From NCBI GenBank assembly GCA_964035575.1, contig OZ037928.1, positions 868,001-932,000 of the forward strand: a DNA stretch of 64,000 bases, given 5' to 3'. Below the pieces are notes generated by a model. It was not told the origin of the DNA and made no database searches. It saw nothing but the letters and a program-made list of their open reading frames with translations. The position numbers and the translations under genes were made by a program. How positions within the stretch are numbered: position 1 is the stretch's first letter; each line of letters starts with the position of its first letter. Source of the DNA: Rhynchopus sp. YZ270_cl-10. Its lineage: Eukaryota > Euglenozoa > Diplonemea > Diplonemida > Diplonemidae. Shown here in pieces: positions 9,787 through 20,111 of this stretch.

Positions 9787-11358
9787 TCATTGTGCGTGTC
9801 TCTGTCGTTTGCGGGCTTGCTCGGGGGATTCGTCTCTGCTGCGTTTCGGACGTTCTTCAACCACAAGCTTGCTCAGCTGCTCGCTTTTCCTTACTTTGTT
9901 GGACACAGCACTGCTGCAGCCGGAAAGGTAAATACTCGTCAACGAAGTGCAATTCGCAGCAAAACTCCTACCTACGTTCTTAACCTTGTGAAGTGGCGAG
10001 AGATCAAGGGTGGTTAAACCTTTGCAGCCGGAAAGAAAGTTGCTCTCAATCTTCGTAACGTTGTTGAGGGGTGTCAGATCCAGGTTGGTTAAAGCTTTGC
10101 AGCCGCGAGCAAATTCATCACAAATCTCCGAGACGTTGCTGAGGGGAGTCAGATCCAGATTGGTTAAAGCTTTGCAGTCGTAAAGAAAGCAACCACTAAT
10201 CTCCGTCACGTTCTCGAGTGGTGTCAGATCAAGGGTGGTTAAAGATTTGCAGCCGGAAAGAAAAGAGTACTCAATGCACTTAACGTTGTTGAATGGTGTC
10301 AGATCCAGGTTCGTTAAAGCTTCGCAGTCGGAAAGAAAGTCTCTCTTAATCACCGTCACGTTGTTGAGTGGTGAGAGATCAAGGGTGGTTAAACCCTTGC
10401 AGCCGGAAAGAAAGCGAGTCGTAATCTTCGTAACGTTATTAAGGGCTGTCAGATCTAGGGTGGTTAAACCTTTGCAGCCGGAAAGAAAGTTGCTCTCAAT
10501 CTTCGTAACGTTGTTGAGTGGTGCCAGATCCAGGTTGGTTAAAGATTTGCAGTAGGAAAGAAAGCTCTCACCGATCTTCGTAACGTTATTGAGTGGTGTC
10601 AGAGAAAGGGTTGTTAAAGATTTGCAGCCGGAAAGAAAGCCAGTCTCTATCAACGTCACGTTGTTGAGTGGTGTCAGATCCAGGGTTGTTAAAGCGCAGC
10701 AGTTGGTAAGAAAGTAAGCGCGAATCCACGTAACTTTGTTGAGTGGTGTCAGAGCAAGGGTTGTTAAAGAGTTGCAGCCGGCAAGAAAGCTGCTCTCAAT
10801 CACCGTCACGTTGTTGAATGGTGTCAGATCCAGGGTCGTTAAAGATTCGCAGCCGAAAAGAAAGCAATTGCCAATCCACGTCACATTGCTCAACCCAGAC
10901 AGGTCAATACTTGTTAACGAGTCGCAGCCCTCTAGGAACGCGTCTCCGATCTGTGTCACAAATGACACAGCACTGAGATCAAGTCGCGTTAACGATGAAC
11001 CACCCAAGAACCAATCAGGAATGGCAGTCGCAACCTCCGCCTGCAGAAGCAAACACGCCACCTCAGGATCCTCCACCTCCTTCAACCTCTCGAGCGTCAG
11101 GTCAGTCTCACCCAACGCATGAAGCGCTGCAACAGCTTCGTACTTCATCGACTTCGTCAGCACGATTGTGTCACCAGCACTCAGCTGCGTCATGTCGTAT
11201 CCTTCGACCATCGCTTCGTCTCCGAAATTCATTGCAAAGCTGTCTTCAGGCAGCCCCATTGCAGACGCCACCTTCCGCCGCATGTGCTCCGCTGTGTCAT
11301 CTGCACCCACCTCGACTGTGTGCTGATTCGCTCTGAAATCCTCGAAGTGCACGTCCAT
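9787..11358 (-). CDS. Ubiquitin-like/LRR (BspA-type) protein, intact copy 2
   Basis: The 523-aa protein has the same architecture as the copy at 6156-7427: ubiquitin-like N-terminus (1-70), linker, LRR array and basic RKRQR tail. It is exactly 100 residues longer, that is four more 25-residue repeats (about 15 in all). This indicates growth by whole 75-bp units that keep the frame. Consensus positions are L, L, L, N, V, I, F, L and C in each repeat. It sits head-to-tail with the neighbouring copies on the minus strand and uses the same start context. Confidence 0.87.
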   Translation of the reverse strand: MDVHFEDFRANQHTVEVGADDTAEHMRRKVASAMGLPEDSFAMNFGDEAMVEGYDMTQLSAGDTIVLTKSMKYEAVAALHALGETDLTLERLKEVEDPEVACLLLQAEVATAIPDWFLGGSSLTRLDLSAVSFVTQIGDAFLEGCDSLTSIDLSGLSNVTWIGNCFLFGCESLTTLDLTPFNNVTVIESSFLAGCNSLTTLALTPLNKVTWIRAYFLTNCCALTTLDLTPLNNVTLIETGFLSGCKSLTTLSLTPLNNVTKIGESFLSYCKSLTNLDLAPLNNVTKIESNFLSGCKGLTTLDLTALNNVTKITTRFLSGCKGLTTLDLSPLNNVTVIKRDFLSDCEALTNLDLTPFNNVKCIEYSFLSGCKSLTTLDLTPLENVTEISGCFLYDCKALTNLDLTPLSNVSEICDEFARGCKALTNLDLTPLNNVTKIESNFLSGCKGLTTLDLSPLHKVKNVGRSFAANCTSLTSIYLSGCSSAVSNKVRKSEQLSKLVVEERPKRSRDESPEQARKRQRHAQ

Positions 11359-11438
11359 TTGTTTGTTGTGGTTTCTTTTTGTGTTCTGAGCTCTGTGTGT
11401 GGTGGTGGGGTGTGGAGGACAAGAAATACCCCATTTTG

Positions 11439-11454
11439 CAGGGTTTCAACCCTG
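11439..11454 (-). promoter_or_regulatory. Conserved hairpin upstream of LRR copy at 9.8-11.4 kb
   Basis: CAGGGTT-TC-AACCCTG is at the same distance from the ATG as in the other copies, with the same pyrimidine tract and AG pair between hairpin and start. Confidence 0.55.
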
Positions 11455-11784
11455 AACAAATGCTCGAAAAATGTTGGTATTCGCGTTTTCTGCAGTTCCT
11501 CTGTTCGTACGGTGGTTCTGGCTGGGGTCCTCTTCCCCGTGGGTGAGGCTATGTGGAGCTCATCCCTGCGCCACTGATCTGGGAGAACGAAATGAATACT
11601 GCTGCAAGGACTGTGCTGTGTATGCACCCCAATGCGAGGTTTGCATCTGATATGCCCTCCACCCTCTCCACCTTCTGTTTCCTCTCATCAATCAAATGAA
11701 CAGCATCATTGCAGACACAGGGGCATTAGGTCAGATTCCGGATGGAACACAAAAGGTGAGACATCCACAGAGATGCGTGGATAA

Positions 11785-12466
11785 AGGAGGACAAGAAAAA
11801 TAACGTTTTTTTTCCACTTTATTTTATATTTTGAATTCATTTTGTCGTTCATTCTTTCAAACTTCATTCCTGAGAAGTGAAAAAGGCAAAGAAGCCAACG
11901 TTTCCCCATCACATCCACCACCCACCCACCTCGACTGCTAACAGCTTCTCTCTGGAGCAGCCACACCTGCCCTGCACTGCAGACAACTTCTCCGGGGTGG
12001 GGTGAAGGGGAGGGTGGTGGAGGTGGAGGTGGAGGTGGAGGTGGAGGTGGAGGTGGAGGTGGAGGTGGAGGTGGAGGTGGAGGTGGAGGTGGAGGTGGAG
12101 GTGGAGGTGGAGGTGGAGGTGGAGGTGGAGGTGGAGGTGGAGGTGGAGGTGGAGGTGGAGGTGGAGGTGGAGGTGGAGGTGGAGGTGGAGGTGGAGGTGG
12201 AGGTGGAGGTGGAGGTGGAGGTGGAGGTGGAGGTGGAGGGAGAGGGGCAAAACATCACAACACCTTCCCCCTCTCACAGCCCAAGAAGCTGTCCTACGTC
12301 ATACCCTGCACTGTCATCCCTAGGCTCATCACTATCCGGTGTGACCTCGGGAGGCGGAAGCGTTCTTGCATGGGTGAGTGCCCTTTGGCTTGCCTCCCTT
12401 CGTCGCTTTTCCTCGAGGGAGTCTACATGGCGGGTTTGGCGGATGGTCTTGCGGACCTTGATCTTC
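11785..12466. repeat. Segmental duplication (partner 45808-46914)
   Basis: Apart from a 0.6-kb hairpin insertion and the length of a hexanucleotide array, the two segments are close to identical. This copy represents the empty site of the hairpin element (around 11805-11815). On the minus strand 12274-12466 an open frame ends DSAGYDVGQLLGL and is the same in both copies; it may be the 3' end of a gene I do not recognise. Confidence 0.7.
12016..12239. repeat. (GGTGGA)n microsatellite, about 37 copies
   Basis: Perfect hexanucleotide tandem array. The duplicate segment at 46672-46689 has only three copies. The long Val-Glu or Leu-His frames through it are products of the repeat, not genes. Confidence 0.95.
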
Positions 12467-14680
12467 GACAAATGCGGTTCAGGAACCTCTACAGCATGCT
12501 CGTGTAAAGGTCGATGCCGAGATGCGCACGCTTCCCAGCAAACAGACTGATACAAAGGCGGTTAAGGAAGTCTGCGCTGTCTGTGCGGACGCCTGCATGG
12601 TGCACGGTAGTGATGTTTGCTCGGGTCTTTGGTGATATGACATACTGCGGAGGGTGTCTAAAAAGGTCAAAAACGGAAAAAATGGAAAAAAAGGTGAAAA
12701 AAATTGGGGTGTTTTTGACCAAAAAAAGAGTGAGGGGAGTTGGGTCCAGTCATAGGGGAGTATAGCAATTTTTAAAAAATTCTACCAAAAATGCACAGCA
12801 TTTTTCAAGCACATTGGCAGATTTTCGCTTTTTTATAAAAAATTGAGGAACCGAAATATCCCACTGTAGCTGTCTTCGAAAACGGCCTCTGAGGTCGGAG
12901 CCCAAAATGGGCCCGTTCCTCCTGCGGGAAGTAGTGCGCACACTGTACATATCTCCGAAGATGAACGGTTTCGGCTCGCAGAAACAAACTCAAATTACTT
13001 GCAGCTTGCGAGTCTCCGTGTTGTTGAAGGGTGGGGCGTAGAGGGAGAAGGCAGCGATCACATTGAAGTCGTCCATTAAGGATTCAATATTTCCCGGAGG
13101 TCTGACTTCGCATACTGCCATCCAATGCCATCGCTTTGGGAGAGTGACTTGCCTTGCGTCATCGGATGACTCCAGAGCTTGCGAAAACTTTAAGGTTTCG
13201 GGACCGCTTGTGAAAAATAGGGCTCTGGTGCATGTTGAGGAAGAGGGGAGCCGGTCATCTCCGGAAGCGGTGTTGCTTTGTGAAGCCTCGTATGCTTCCC
13301 CCGCTGACCAGCTGTGAAACTACCTCAATCGCGTGGTTCGTGATCGCTGTGATTGCTCCTTCGTGTCTGAGGAGTATTGGAGCACCCTCCGCTTGATGGC
13401 AGACGGCCTGACGCAGACGCTTGGGGATCACACACCCTCGGTGCTACAGGATCTTGAGGGTTTGGCGCACTGTTGGCTGCGTGCTCGGTGGATCACAAGA
13501 AGAGGTTGAAGCTTGTAGACACCAGCACCGGCACGAGTCAAGTCACAAGGAGCTTAGGAGAACTGACGTGCGGTGGGGAAGGTTCCCTCCGACCGTCCGG
13601 ACTTGGCGGTCTGCACCCCCATCCTCGTCAAGAATTGGCCAGAGCACATGGCAACCAGAGCAGTGACCGGTCCGACGGTCGCACGTGAGCGTCGCTCCTC
13701 CGGAAGCTGGTAGTGGCCCAAGTCCACACGGACTAGAAGCCGCCGATGAGCAGGAAACTGCAGGAGCGCATGCCACAAGGGCTAACGAAACCATGGTAAT
13801 GGGCCTATGTGGGGTTACAGGCGTGTATATGGTGTAACCACAGATGCTCAAAACACCCGATTTTTACGTTTTTTTGCATTTTTCGGTGCCCCAAGACCCA
13901 CCCCAGGGGTCTAAAAAATTTTCGGAAAAAAAAATTTCTCACCCTCGTCACCACGTCCTGGGCTGGACGTTAAATTGCATCCGGGGGCCCTTTTGTGGCA
14001 CTCCTCCTGAAACTCTATGAAGGTCTGACCTGAGGGTAAAAGGTGCTGGGTATGCTACCCTGGGTGCTGAAGGCAGGCACACAACATGTGTGGAGGGACC
14101 TGCAGAGCCCTAGCCAGTGAAGCCAAGGAGGCCCCCCTAGGAAACTAGGGAACGGATTGGAAGAGACCTCGCCGGTAGCCGGGAACCCTCCCTGGGCTAG
14201 TACAATGATGAAACTTCAATCTAAAGTCCACACCCATGTGGCGGCCGCTTTGGCATGCGTCTGTAAGGACAGCCTTGACTGATACTTTCTGTATTAGCAC
14301 ACGATTGCCTCCCTGAAGGCTACGTAGCTACCTGAGTACAAAAAAAAATTTTTTTTCCAGATTTTGCTAAGGTAAAATGTGACTGTGAAAACGATCCTCA
14401 AAATAGAGGATCCTCAAAATTCCCGTTTTTCCCTTTTTTCCCCTTTCCCCTTAGTCATTTTTCCCGTTGCCTTGTCGAAAAAAAAATTTTTGGGTCAAAA
14501 AAAAAAAGTGAAAATTTTTCACAAATTTCGATCCTCCGACCACCCACAGGTGACGAAAACTCGGTTTTCGTGAAAAAAAAAATTTTTTTTTTGGGTCAAA
14601 CAGCGCCTTGCCTATAGTATAGCCTTGTACAGAGACGTGTATATGGTGTAACCACAGATGCTCAAAACACCCGATTTTTG

Positions 14681-14723
<43 letters not shown>

Positions 14724-14765
14724 GGTGCGGTCTGTCGTGCTTGGAGTGTGTAAATAACGGACTTA
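12467..14765. other. Unassigned region with possible decayed coding sequence
   Basis: At 12483-12630 a plus-strand frame reads into a short Cys cluster (VCAVCADACMVHGSDVC), and 13063-13510 has a plus-strand frame broken once, with natural-looking composition. No domain could be recognised. 13820-13890 and 14634-14690 are copies of a roughly 50-bp repeat (GTGTATATGGTGTAACCACA, then GCTCAAAACACCCGATTTTT), with a diverged third copy at 15197-15262. Around 14080-14200 the sequence can form several G/C-rich stems. A T-run of about 30 lies at 14684-14717. Confidence 0.4.
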
Positions 14766-14895
14766 CCCCCTGAGTCCGACAGTCGGACCCCCTGAGTCCG
14801 ACAGACGGACTCAGGGGTCCGTCTGTCGGACTCTGGAGTCCGACAGACGGACTCTGGAGTCCGACTGTCGGACTCTGGGGTCCGACAGTCGGACC
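14766..14895. repeat. Palindromic GTCCGAC/GTCGGAC array
   Basis: GAGTCCGACAGTCGGAC-type units alternate with their complements, so any single strand can fold on itself repeatedly. A related array lies at 19464-19592. Confidence 0.85.
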
Positions 14896-14977
14896 CAAAA
14901 AAAAAATTTTTTTTTTTTTTGGGCCGAAAAAAAAAATTTTTTTTTTGGCCAAAAAAATTTTTTTGGCCGAAAATCGC
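14892..14977. repeat. A-run/T-run palindromes separated by GGCC
   Basis: Three consecutive palindromes consist of an A-run followed by a T-run, bounded by GGNCC or GGCC. Each is close to self-complementary. No coding content. Confidence 0.8.
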
Positions 14978-15292
14978 CTTGTATAGCCACTACAGTACAC
15001 ATGGTTTTACCAAAATAGCCGTATTTTGGCTGAAAATTTGACTTGAAAATTTTTTTCATTGTTTGGTCAATCTGAGGTTTTCTTTGAATTTTTTGGGCCA
15101 TTTTATGACCTACTACACCCAATTTTTGGGGGATTTTTTTTTTCTTGGTCAAAAAATAGCGCTTGTTGCCTACTACTGGGTATAGGCTTGTTCAGAGGTG
15201 TGTATTTGGTGTACCCAGACATGGTCAAAACACATGAATTTTGCGTTTTTTTGCATTTTTAGGTTCTCGACCAACCAGGGGGCGACCAATTT

Positions 15293-15480
15293 GGGTACTG
15301 GGTACTGGGTACTGGGTACTGGGTACTGGGTACTGGGTACTGGGTACTGGGTACTGGGTACTGGGTACTGGGTACTGGGTACTGGGTACTGGGTACTGGG
15401 TACTGGGTACTGGGTACTGGGTACTGGGTACTGGGTACTGGGTACTGGGTACTGGGTACTGGGTACTGGGTACTGGGTAC
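15293..15480. repeat. (GGGTACT)n minisatellite, about 27 copies
   Basis: Perfect 7-bp tandem array starting at GGGTACTGGG and ending ...GGGTAC at 15480. Each unit includes the GTAC palindrome. Confidence 0.95.
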
Positions 15481-16165
15481 CAAGAGAAGGCAGCTTGACA
15501 GCAGCGAAGGCGGAGGCTACGGGGAAGACAAGGTATGTAAATGTTTAACTTTCAGTTACTTGTGTAGATGCAAACAACACACCCAGTGGTTTGCAGCATT
15601 TTATTTTCTTGTGTGCTTTCTCTTCTTTGAATCGAAAGTATGTGAACCTTATTACATCATGATACAATGCAACGAGGCCGAAACAGCCTCACTAAGGCCT
15701 CTGAAAATAAATGTTCAGACTTGGCACTTACTTATGTTTAGGTGCGCCTCAACCACACGCTTGAATATTTAATTTGCCACACCTCAGATAGATTTTCCAG
15801 ATATGCCTATGTTCAGGTGTTCCAGGCCTCGTCACAAATAGACAAAAAAACAAAAGCCAAAACAACAGAGAGAGAGCCAACAATTTTTTATCTCACTTGT
15901 GTAATAATGTTTAGCCGCGTTTTCGAAATTCCTTCCTGGAGATTACACAAAATACAGTAGACATTATCTCCGCACACAAAGAACAAAACAAAACCCATGC
16001 CGAGAGTAGGCGCAAAAGCAATGTGGAGGAGATCTGCGCATGCAACCAAAAGGGTTGCAGTCATAGGACTTCGAGGAACTGTTCACCATACCCAACCTTG
16101 ACGCCCCGTACTAGGTGGTCATACATCATTTGTCAAATATACTGTAGGAATTTCGAAAACGCAGC
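15481..16165. other. AT-rich sequence without a recognisable gene
   Basis: No domain-bearing frame is visible. A short stretch near 15917-15935 (CGCGTTTTCGAAATTCCT) is the inverse of one near 16143-16160 (GGAATTTCGAAAACGC), a small inverted pair of unknown origin. Confidence 0.4.
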
Positions 16166-17045
16166 ACAACATTATTGCCCGTGAGATAATAACTATTTAT
16201 TCGAGTGAAATAAGAACTATTTTATTTCACGCGCCACTAAAAAGGTGCCCGAGTGCGTTATTTCCCGAGCGAAGCGAGGGGAATAAGAGTGAGAGTCACG
16301 AGGGTGCCTTTTTAGTGGCAAGTGCAAGAAAATGTTCTTATTTCACTCAATATGTAATTTTATTCCACAAGTGAAAAACGTATTTATAGGTGTAAACAGT
16401 GGAACGTTGAGCCCACGCTCCACCCCTCACACCACCACACTTCAAATTACAGATTATTTATTGCCTCTTACACACATGCCTAAACCCACGCGCAAGTTTG
16501 CGGAGATGGAGGATGCATATGACAACTTGTTCGACGACATGAACAGTGGTGTGCAGTACAGGAAAACATGGGACGATTTCCTCCGTTTCAACAGACTTTC
16601 AGGAGCGAACGAGCCCAGGGAAGAACACGTCGTGTCCTTCAGATCACTCCGTGATCTTTTATTTCACTCCCCCACCCAATCCTTCACGATTTGCGTGAAA
16701 TAAAACGTGAAATAAAACGAATCTTATTTCACTCACTTTTTCACCTGTTTACGTTTTTCACGCGTGGTATAAAATTACGTATCGAAAACTAAAGTGAACA
16801 TTATTTAACTGATGGGTGATTCACAAACTGGAATACGTGATACCCACTCGCTATCGCTCGTGACATCACTTTTATGATTACACTCACTTCACTCATGAAA
16901 TCAAAATGCTGAACTCCACTCGCTTCGTGAAGTTGAGCCCCAGTTTGAGTCACCCACCACCTCGTGAAATAATGTTCACTTTATTTCATGAGATAATAAT
17001 TATCTAACTCAGTGAAATAAAACTCGTGTAATTTTGCAGATTATA
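16166..17045. mobile_element. Palindrome-rich element with GTGAAATAA motifs; possible tyrosine-recombinase fragment
   Basis: Both ends are built from repeated TTATTTCAC/GTGAAATAA blocks and AGATAATAA, in opposite orientation (16170-16240 and 16975-17030), with further copies inside. A plus-strand frame from the Met at 16476 to 16703 (75 aa) has the pattern YRKTWDDFLRFNRL...EEHVVSF. This resembles the N-terminal core-binding domain of tyrosine recombinases such as those of Cryptons or DIRS-like elements. It is a partial, inactive relic. Its limits are not fixed by a target duplication. Confidence 0.35.
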
Positions 17046-17092
17046 TGCCCTTTGTGTCACTCAATTGTAACCGAGAATGTAAGGCAGTGAGT
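17025..17092. repeat. Inverted repeat, left arm
   Basis: AAACTCGTGTAATTTTG and CCCTTTGTGTCACTCAATTG here recur in inverse orientation at 17793-17873 with a few differences and small indels. The 0.7 kb between the arms holds no recognisable gene; a hairpin (TTTTCCTG/CAGGAAAA) lies at 17613-17634. Confidence 0.7.
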
Positions 17093-17792
17093 ATTTGATC
17101 TGCCCTTTATGTCGCGAAATACTATGTTTGGTGTTTTGACGTCTTCCAAGCAGATGGATATTCCCTCACTTGCACGCAATCTACCGAGGAACCGACTGCC
17201 TTTCTCAAAAGCCAGTACATGTCGGGGTGTCGAGGTCCGTGTCAATACAAAGCGGACCAAGTCGCTCGAGGTTTGAAAACCGCAAGAACTCGTCCCATTT
17301 CTTCTTGTACACCTCCTTGCTTCTCATACCCGCTGAGACTTGGTATCCGTAAGTGTCATACATCCTGTCCTTCTTCGTTTTGGCAGTGTTTGAGGGGAGT
17401 GATGAAAAAGTTCTTTTTTTTACTGAGTGATTTTTTTAACCAAAAGAAAACCGACGCAGGAGCTTTTCTGGAACTGTTTTATTCTCCCCACCCCAACAAC
17501 ATCACATTTCAGAAAAACATTGTTTTTTCGTTTTTGTTCACTTTCTTTTCTTCTCCCTCACACCTGTTTGCTGTGAATTAATTTTTTTCGTTTCGGCCTG
17601 GTCGCAAACGCGAGTTTTCCTGGAAGCGCAGGAAAAATGACTGGGGAGTGTTGGTGGCTCCGTGACGCCACAGAGCCGGCACACTCGTTGAGTGCCTCAC
17701 AAAACCTCAAATTTATTCCGCTTTGATTTCATTTATTGTCTTCACGCTTTATCGTTGTTGTTGGGTTGGGAAATAATATTTCATTCTCCCAT

Positions 17793-17873
17793 ACATTCTC
17801 GGTTACAATTGAGTGACAAAGGGCACATTATCACCCACCTTTGTGGGAATTCACAAAATTACACGAGTTTTAT
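17793..17873. repeat. Inverted repeat, right arm
   Basis: Partner of the arm at 17025-17092. Together they could be the ends of a small element or the trace of an inversion. No target duplication was found. Confidence 0.7.
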
Positions 17874-19350
17874 CCCCTTTTTTTACCACATTAACCTCAC
17901 CTTTCCCGATAACTGCGTTTCTACACCATACATTTCATTCATTAATCACACTCCACATTTACACTCATCACAGGATCGTGAAATCTGAACTGCATCTGCG
18001 ATTGTGATGAGAAGCCTCGCCGCGTCTCCGACATTCAGCAACTCAAAATCCAAAGAGTATCACCCGCATCAATCCATTCTGAGTTTGCGGACTAAGATCT
18101 GGGGTGGAAGGGGGATGGGTACACTTTGTCAGTCACTGCTATTGCCATTTAACCCAGGGAGCATAGCTAGTGCAAGAAATTCGACTTTGGAAACCTTCCG
18201 GAAAGTCTGTCCTCTGCTTGCGGAGGACGAGGCACAAGAAAATATTGCGTTCCCCCAGAAAACCAGTGCACATTTCACACTCCTTGTGGGTGGTCTTGTT
18301 GCCTTTTTGTCACAGTAATTTTGGCCCAGGCATGCTCTTGAAGCATGACAATTTAGTGTGTATGGGGCAGGGTGTTGTTTTGTTCTGAATTCTCTTTGTT
18401 ATAACATCTAAGTCAATCGCGGGTGGTGGTTTGTGTAGCGTGAGGCACTCTTTTTAACAAACTTCCTGCGGCTGCTAAAGCGTTATTTCTTCGGATTTAA
18501 CAACGTACAGCGTAACATAGTGGATTCGCCTGGTCGACACAACCTTTGATAGATATGGGATAACCAACCCCCTTCGACCCCTCGTGGGTTCACTAAACAA
18601 GCCCTCGTGGTAGTTAAACGCGATTGACATTTACATTCCTAGAGATGAAAGAACAAGACAACACTTCTGTACCCGCGCATCAAAATTGTGGAAAACTTTG
18701 CACCCCAAACACCCTCAACAACGCCCGCCAAAAGGCGCCCCTTGTTGCTGGGAGTTGGTTCTCATGTTTGATACCTGCACAGCGGGCATTCCTCTGAGTC
18801 CAACGCATGTTTGGCCTGTCTGCGGCGTTGTACTTCAGGTGCACGAAGACAGGGTCTGGTGGTAAATTTTGCGTAGTGTCGCATTCCCTCATGTGTGGGT
18901 CACTCACACTTGGCGGTCATGTGCCACTGCGTGGGTCTGGGAATTTGGGTACCTGGGTACAGGAAATTTGTTGTGGAAGACATCAACCACCATGCATTGA
19001 GGAGGGTAAGACAGTGTTCGCAGTTTCTACCTGATAGCATTACAACATTTAACTTCTCCACGGGGGTCTTGGGCCGTTCACTCGGTTCTACCTTGACTAC
19101 CGGAAGATATTCTTGAGGCCTTTCTGGTCTCTAGAATATCCGGTCTTCCCGAACGGAGGCACACTTTGTGTGTTACTACGACCTGGCAATTTCCAGCAGT
19201 AGGTTAAGTAATCTTTCTTGTAAATTGTTGGATCATTATCTCCTCAGTGCATGAATGCCCCACGTGACTGGACACTTTTGTGTTTGTCATGTGGAGCTGT
19301 GGTTGCTCTTTCACGACTTTTTTCCTGTTCCTGGGTACCTGTTCCTGGAC
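17874..19350. other. No recognisable gene
   Basis: Short frames only. A 10-bp inverted pair GTCAATCGCG / CGCGATTGAC spans 18412-18628, without a target duplication. A small precursor of the CTGGGTAC satellite (two units) occurs near 18947. Confidence 0.5.
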
Positions 19351-19460
19351 CTGGACCTGGGTACCTGGGTACCTGGGTACCTGGGTACCTGGGTACCTGG
19401 GTACCTGGGTACCTGGGTACCTGGGCACCTGGGTACCTGGGCACCTGGGCACCTGGGTGT
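19351..19460. repeat. (CTGGGTAC)n minisatellite, about 13 copies
   Basis: An 8-bp unit in tandem; the last few copies have GGGCAC in place of GGGTAC, so the array is ageing at its right edge. Confidence 0.92.
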
Positions 19461-19463
19461 GCC

Positions 19464-19592
19464 TGTCGGACCCCAGGGTCCGGCAGTCGGACTCAGGGGT
19501 CCGACTGTGAGTCCGACAGTCGGACCCCTGAGTCCGACTGTCGGACTCAGGGGGTCCGACTGTCGGACCCCCTCGGACTCCGACAAAAGGGT
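19464..19592. repeat. Palindromic GTCCGAC/GTCGGAC array, second locus
   Basis: Same unit type as at 14766-14895 (GTCCGACTGTCGGAC and variants). It directly follows a GTAC-containing satellite. Confidence 0.85.
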
Positions 19593-20001
19593 CCGACATT
19601 TCCAGGACAGACTGCACCGTGCACTCAATCCCAAATTTTTGTCCAAACTGGGTATTTTTTTAAATAAAGAACAACTATTCAAAACCGTAAAATTCTTGCT
19701 TTAATTGATTTTTCTGGTAAAACCTATGAACACGCAAAAAAAATCGACCAGATTCGTTGAGTGACTAAAACCCAATCACCCATAGAGAGAGAGACCCAAA
19801 ACGGTGATTTTCCCTGTAATTCCTTAAGGAATTGCCTTTGCCATTTGAAAAAATATTATGACCGCAAAAATGGCAACATGTAATCTGTGATGCTCAAAAG
19901 TGCAAAATTCTTGCTCCAATGGATTCTCCGGGTATATATTGTACCTGGAGAATATGCTCATATCACTCTTCAGACCATCTGGGGTATGGTCACACACAGG
20001 T
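19593..20001. other. No recognisable gene
   Basis: AT-rich sequence with two related stretches, AAATTCTTGCTTTAATTGAT near 19690 and AAATTCTTGCTCCAATGGAT near 19907, suggesting an old local duplication. Confidence 0.45.
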
Positions 20002-20100
20002 AGTATACACAGTATACACAGTATACACAGTATACACAGTATACACAGTATACACAGTATACACAGTATACACAGTATACACAGTATACACAGTATACAC
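20002..20100. repeat. (AGTATACAC)n, 11 copies
   Basis: Perfect 9-bp tandem array, 99 bp, separated by 11 bp from the large pentanucleotide array. Confidence 0.95.
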
Positions 20101-20111
20101 GGGGGATTGGG

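Noticed and set aside
11909-12550. Leu-His, Ser-Thr or Val-Glu repeat proteins
   Set aside because: Translations of the (GGTGGA)n microsatellite.
13063-13688. Possible gene in the 13-kb region
   Set aside because: Frames are short and interrupted and no domain is recognised; kept only as a possible decayed coding region.
14684-14717. T-run as the poly(A) tail of a minus-strand retrocopy
   Set aside because: No target duplication flanks it, and similar A/T runs are common nearby.
15917-16160. Inverted pair around CGTTTTCGAAATTCC as a transposon
   Set aside because: The CAGTAGACATT and CTGTA ends are too weak and the flanks do not match.
18412-18628. Small TIR element with GTCAATCGCG ends
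   Set aside because: Inverted match is only 10 bp, and no flanking duplication or second copy is present.
18680-18907. Minus-strand 75-aa frame with NARCAG and ATRGAFWRALL
   Set aside because: Looked faintly like a transposase zinc region but lacks a consistent Cys pattern; not supported.
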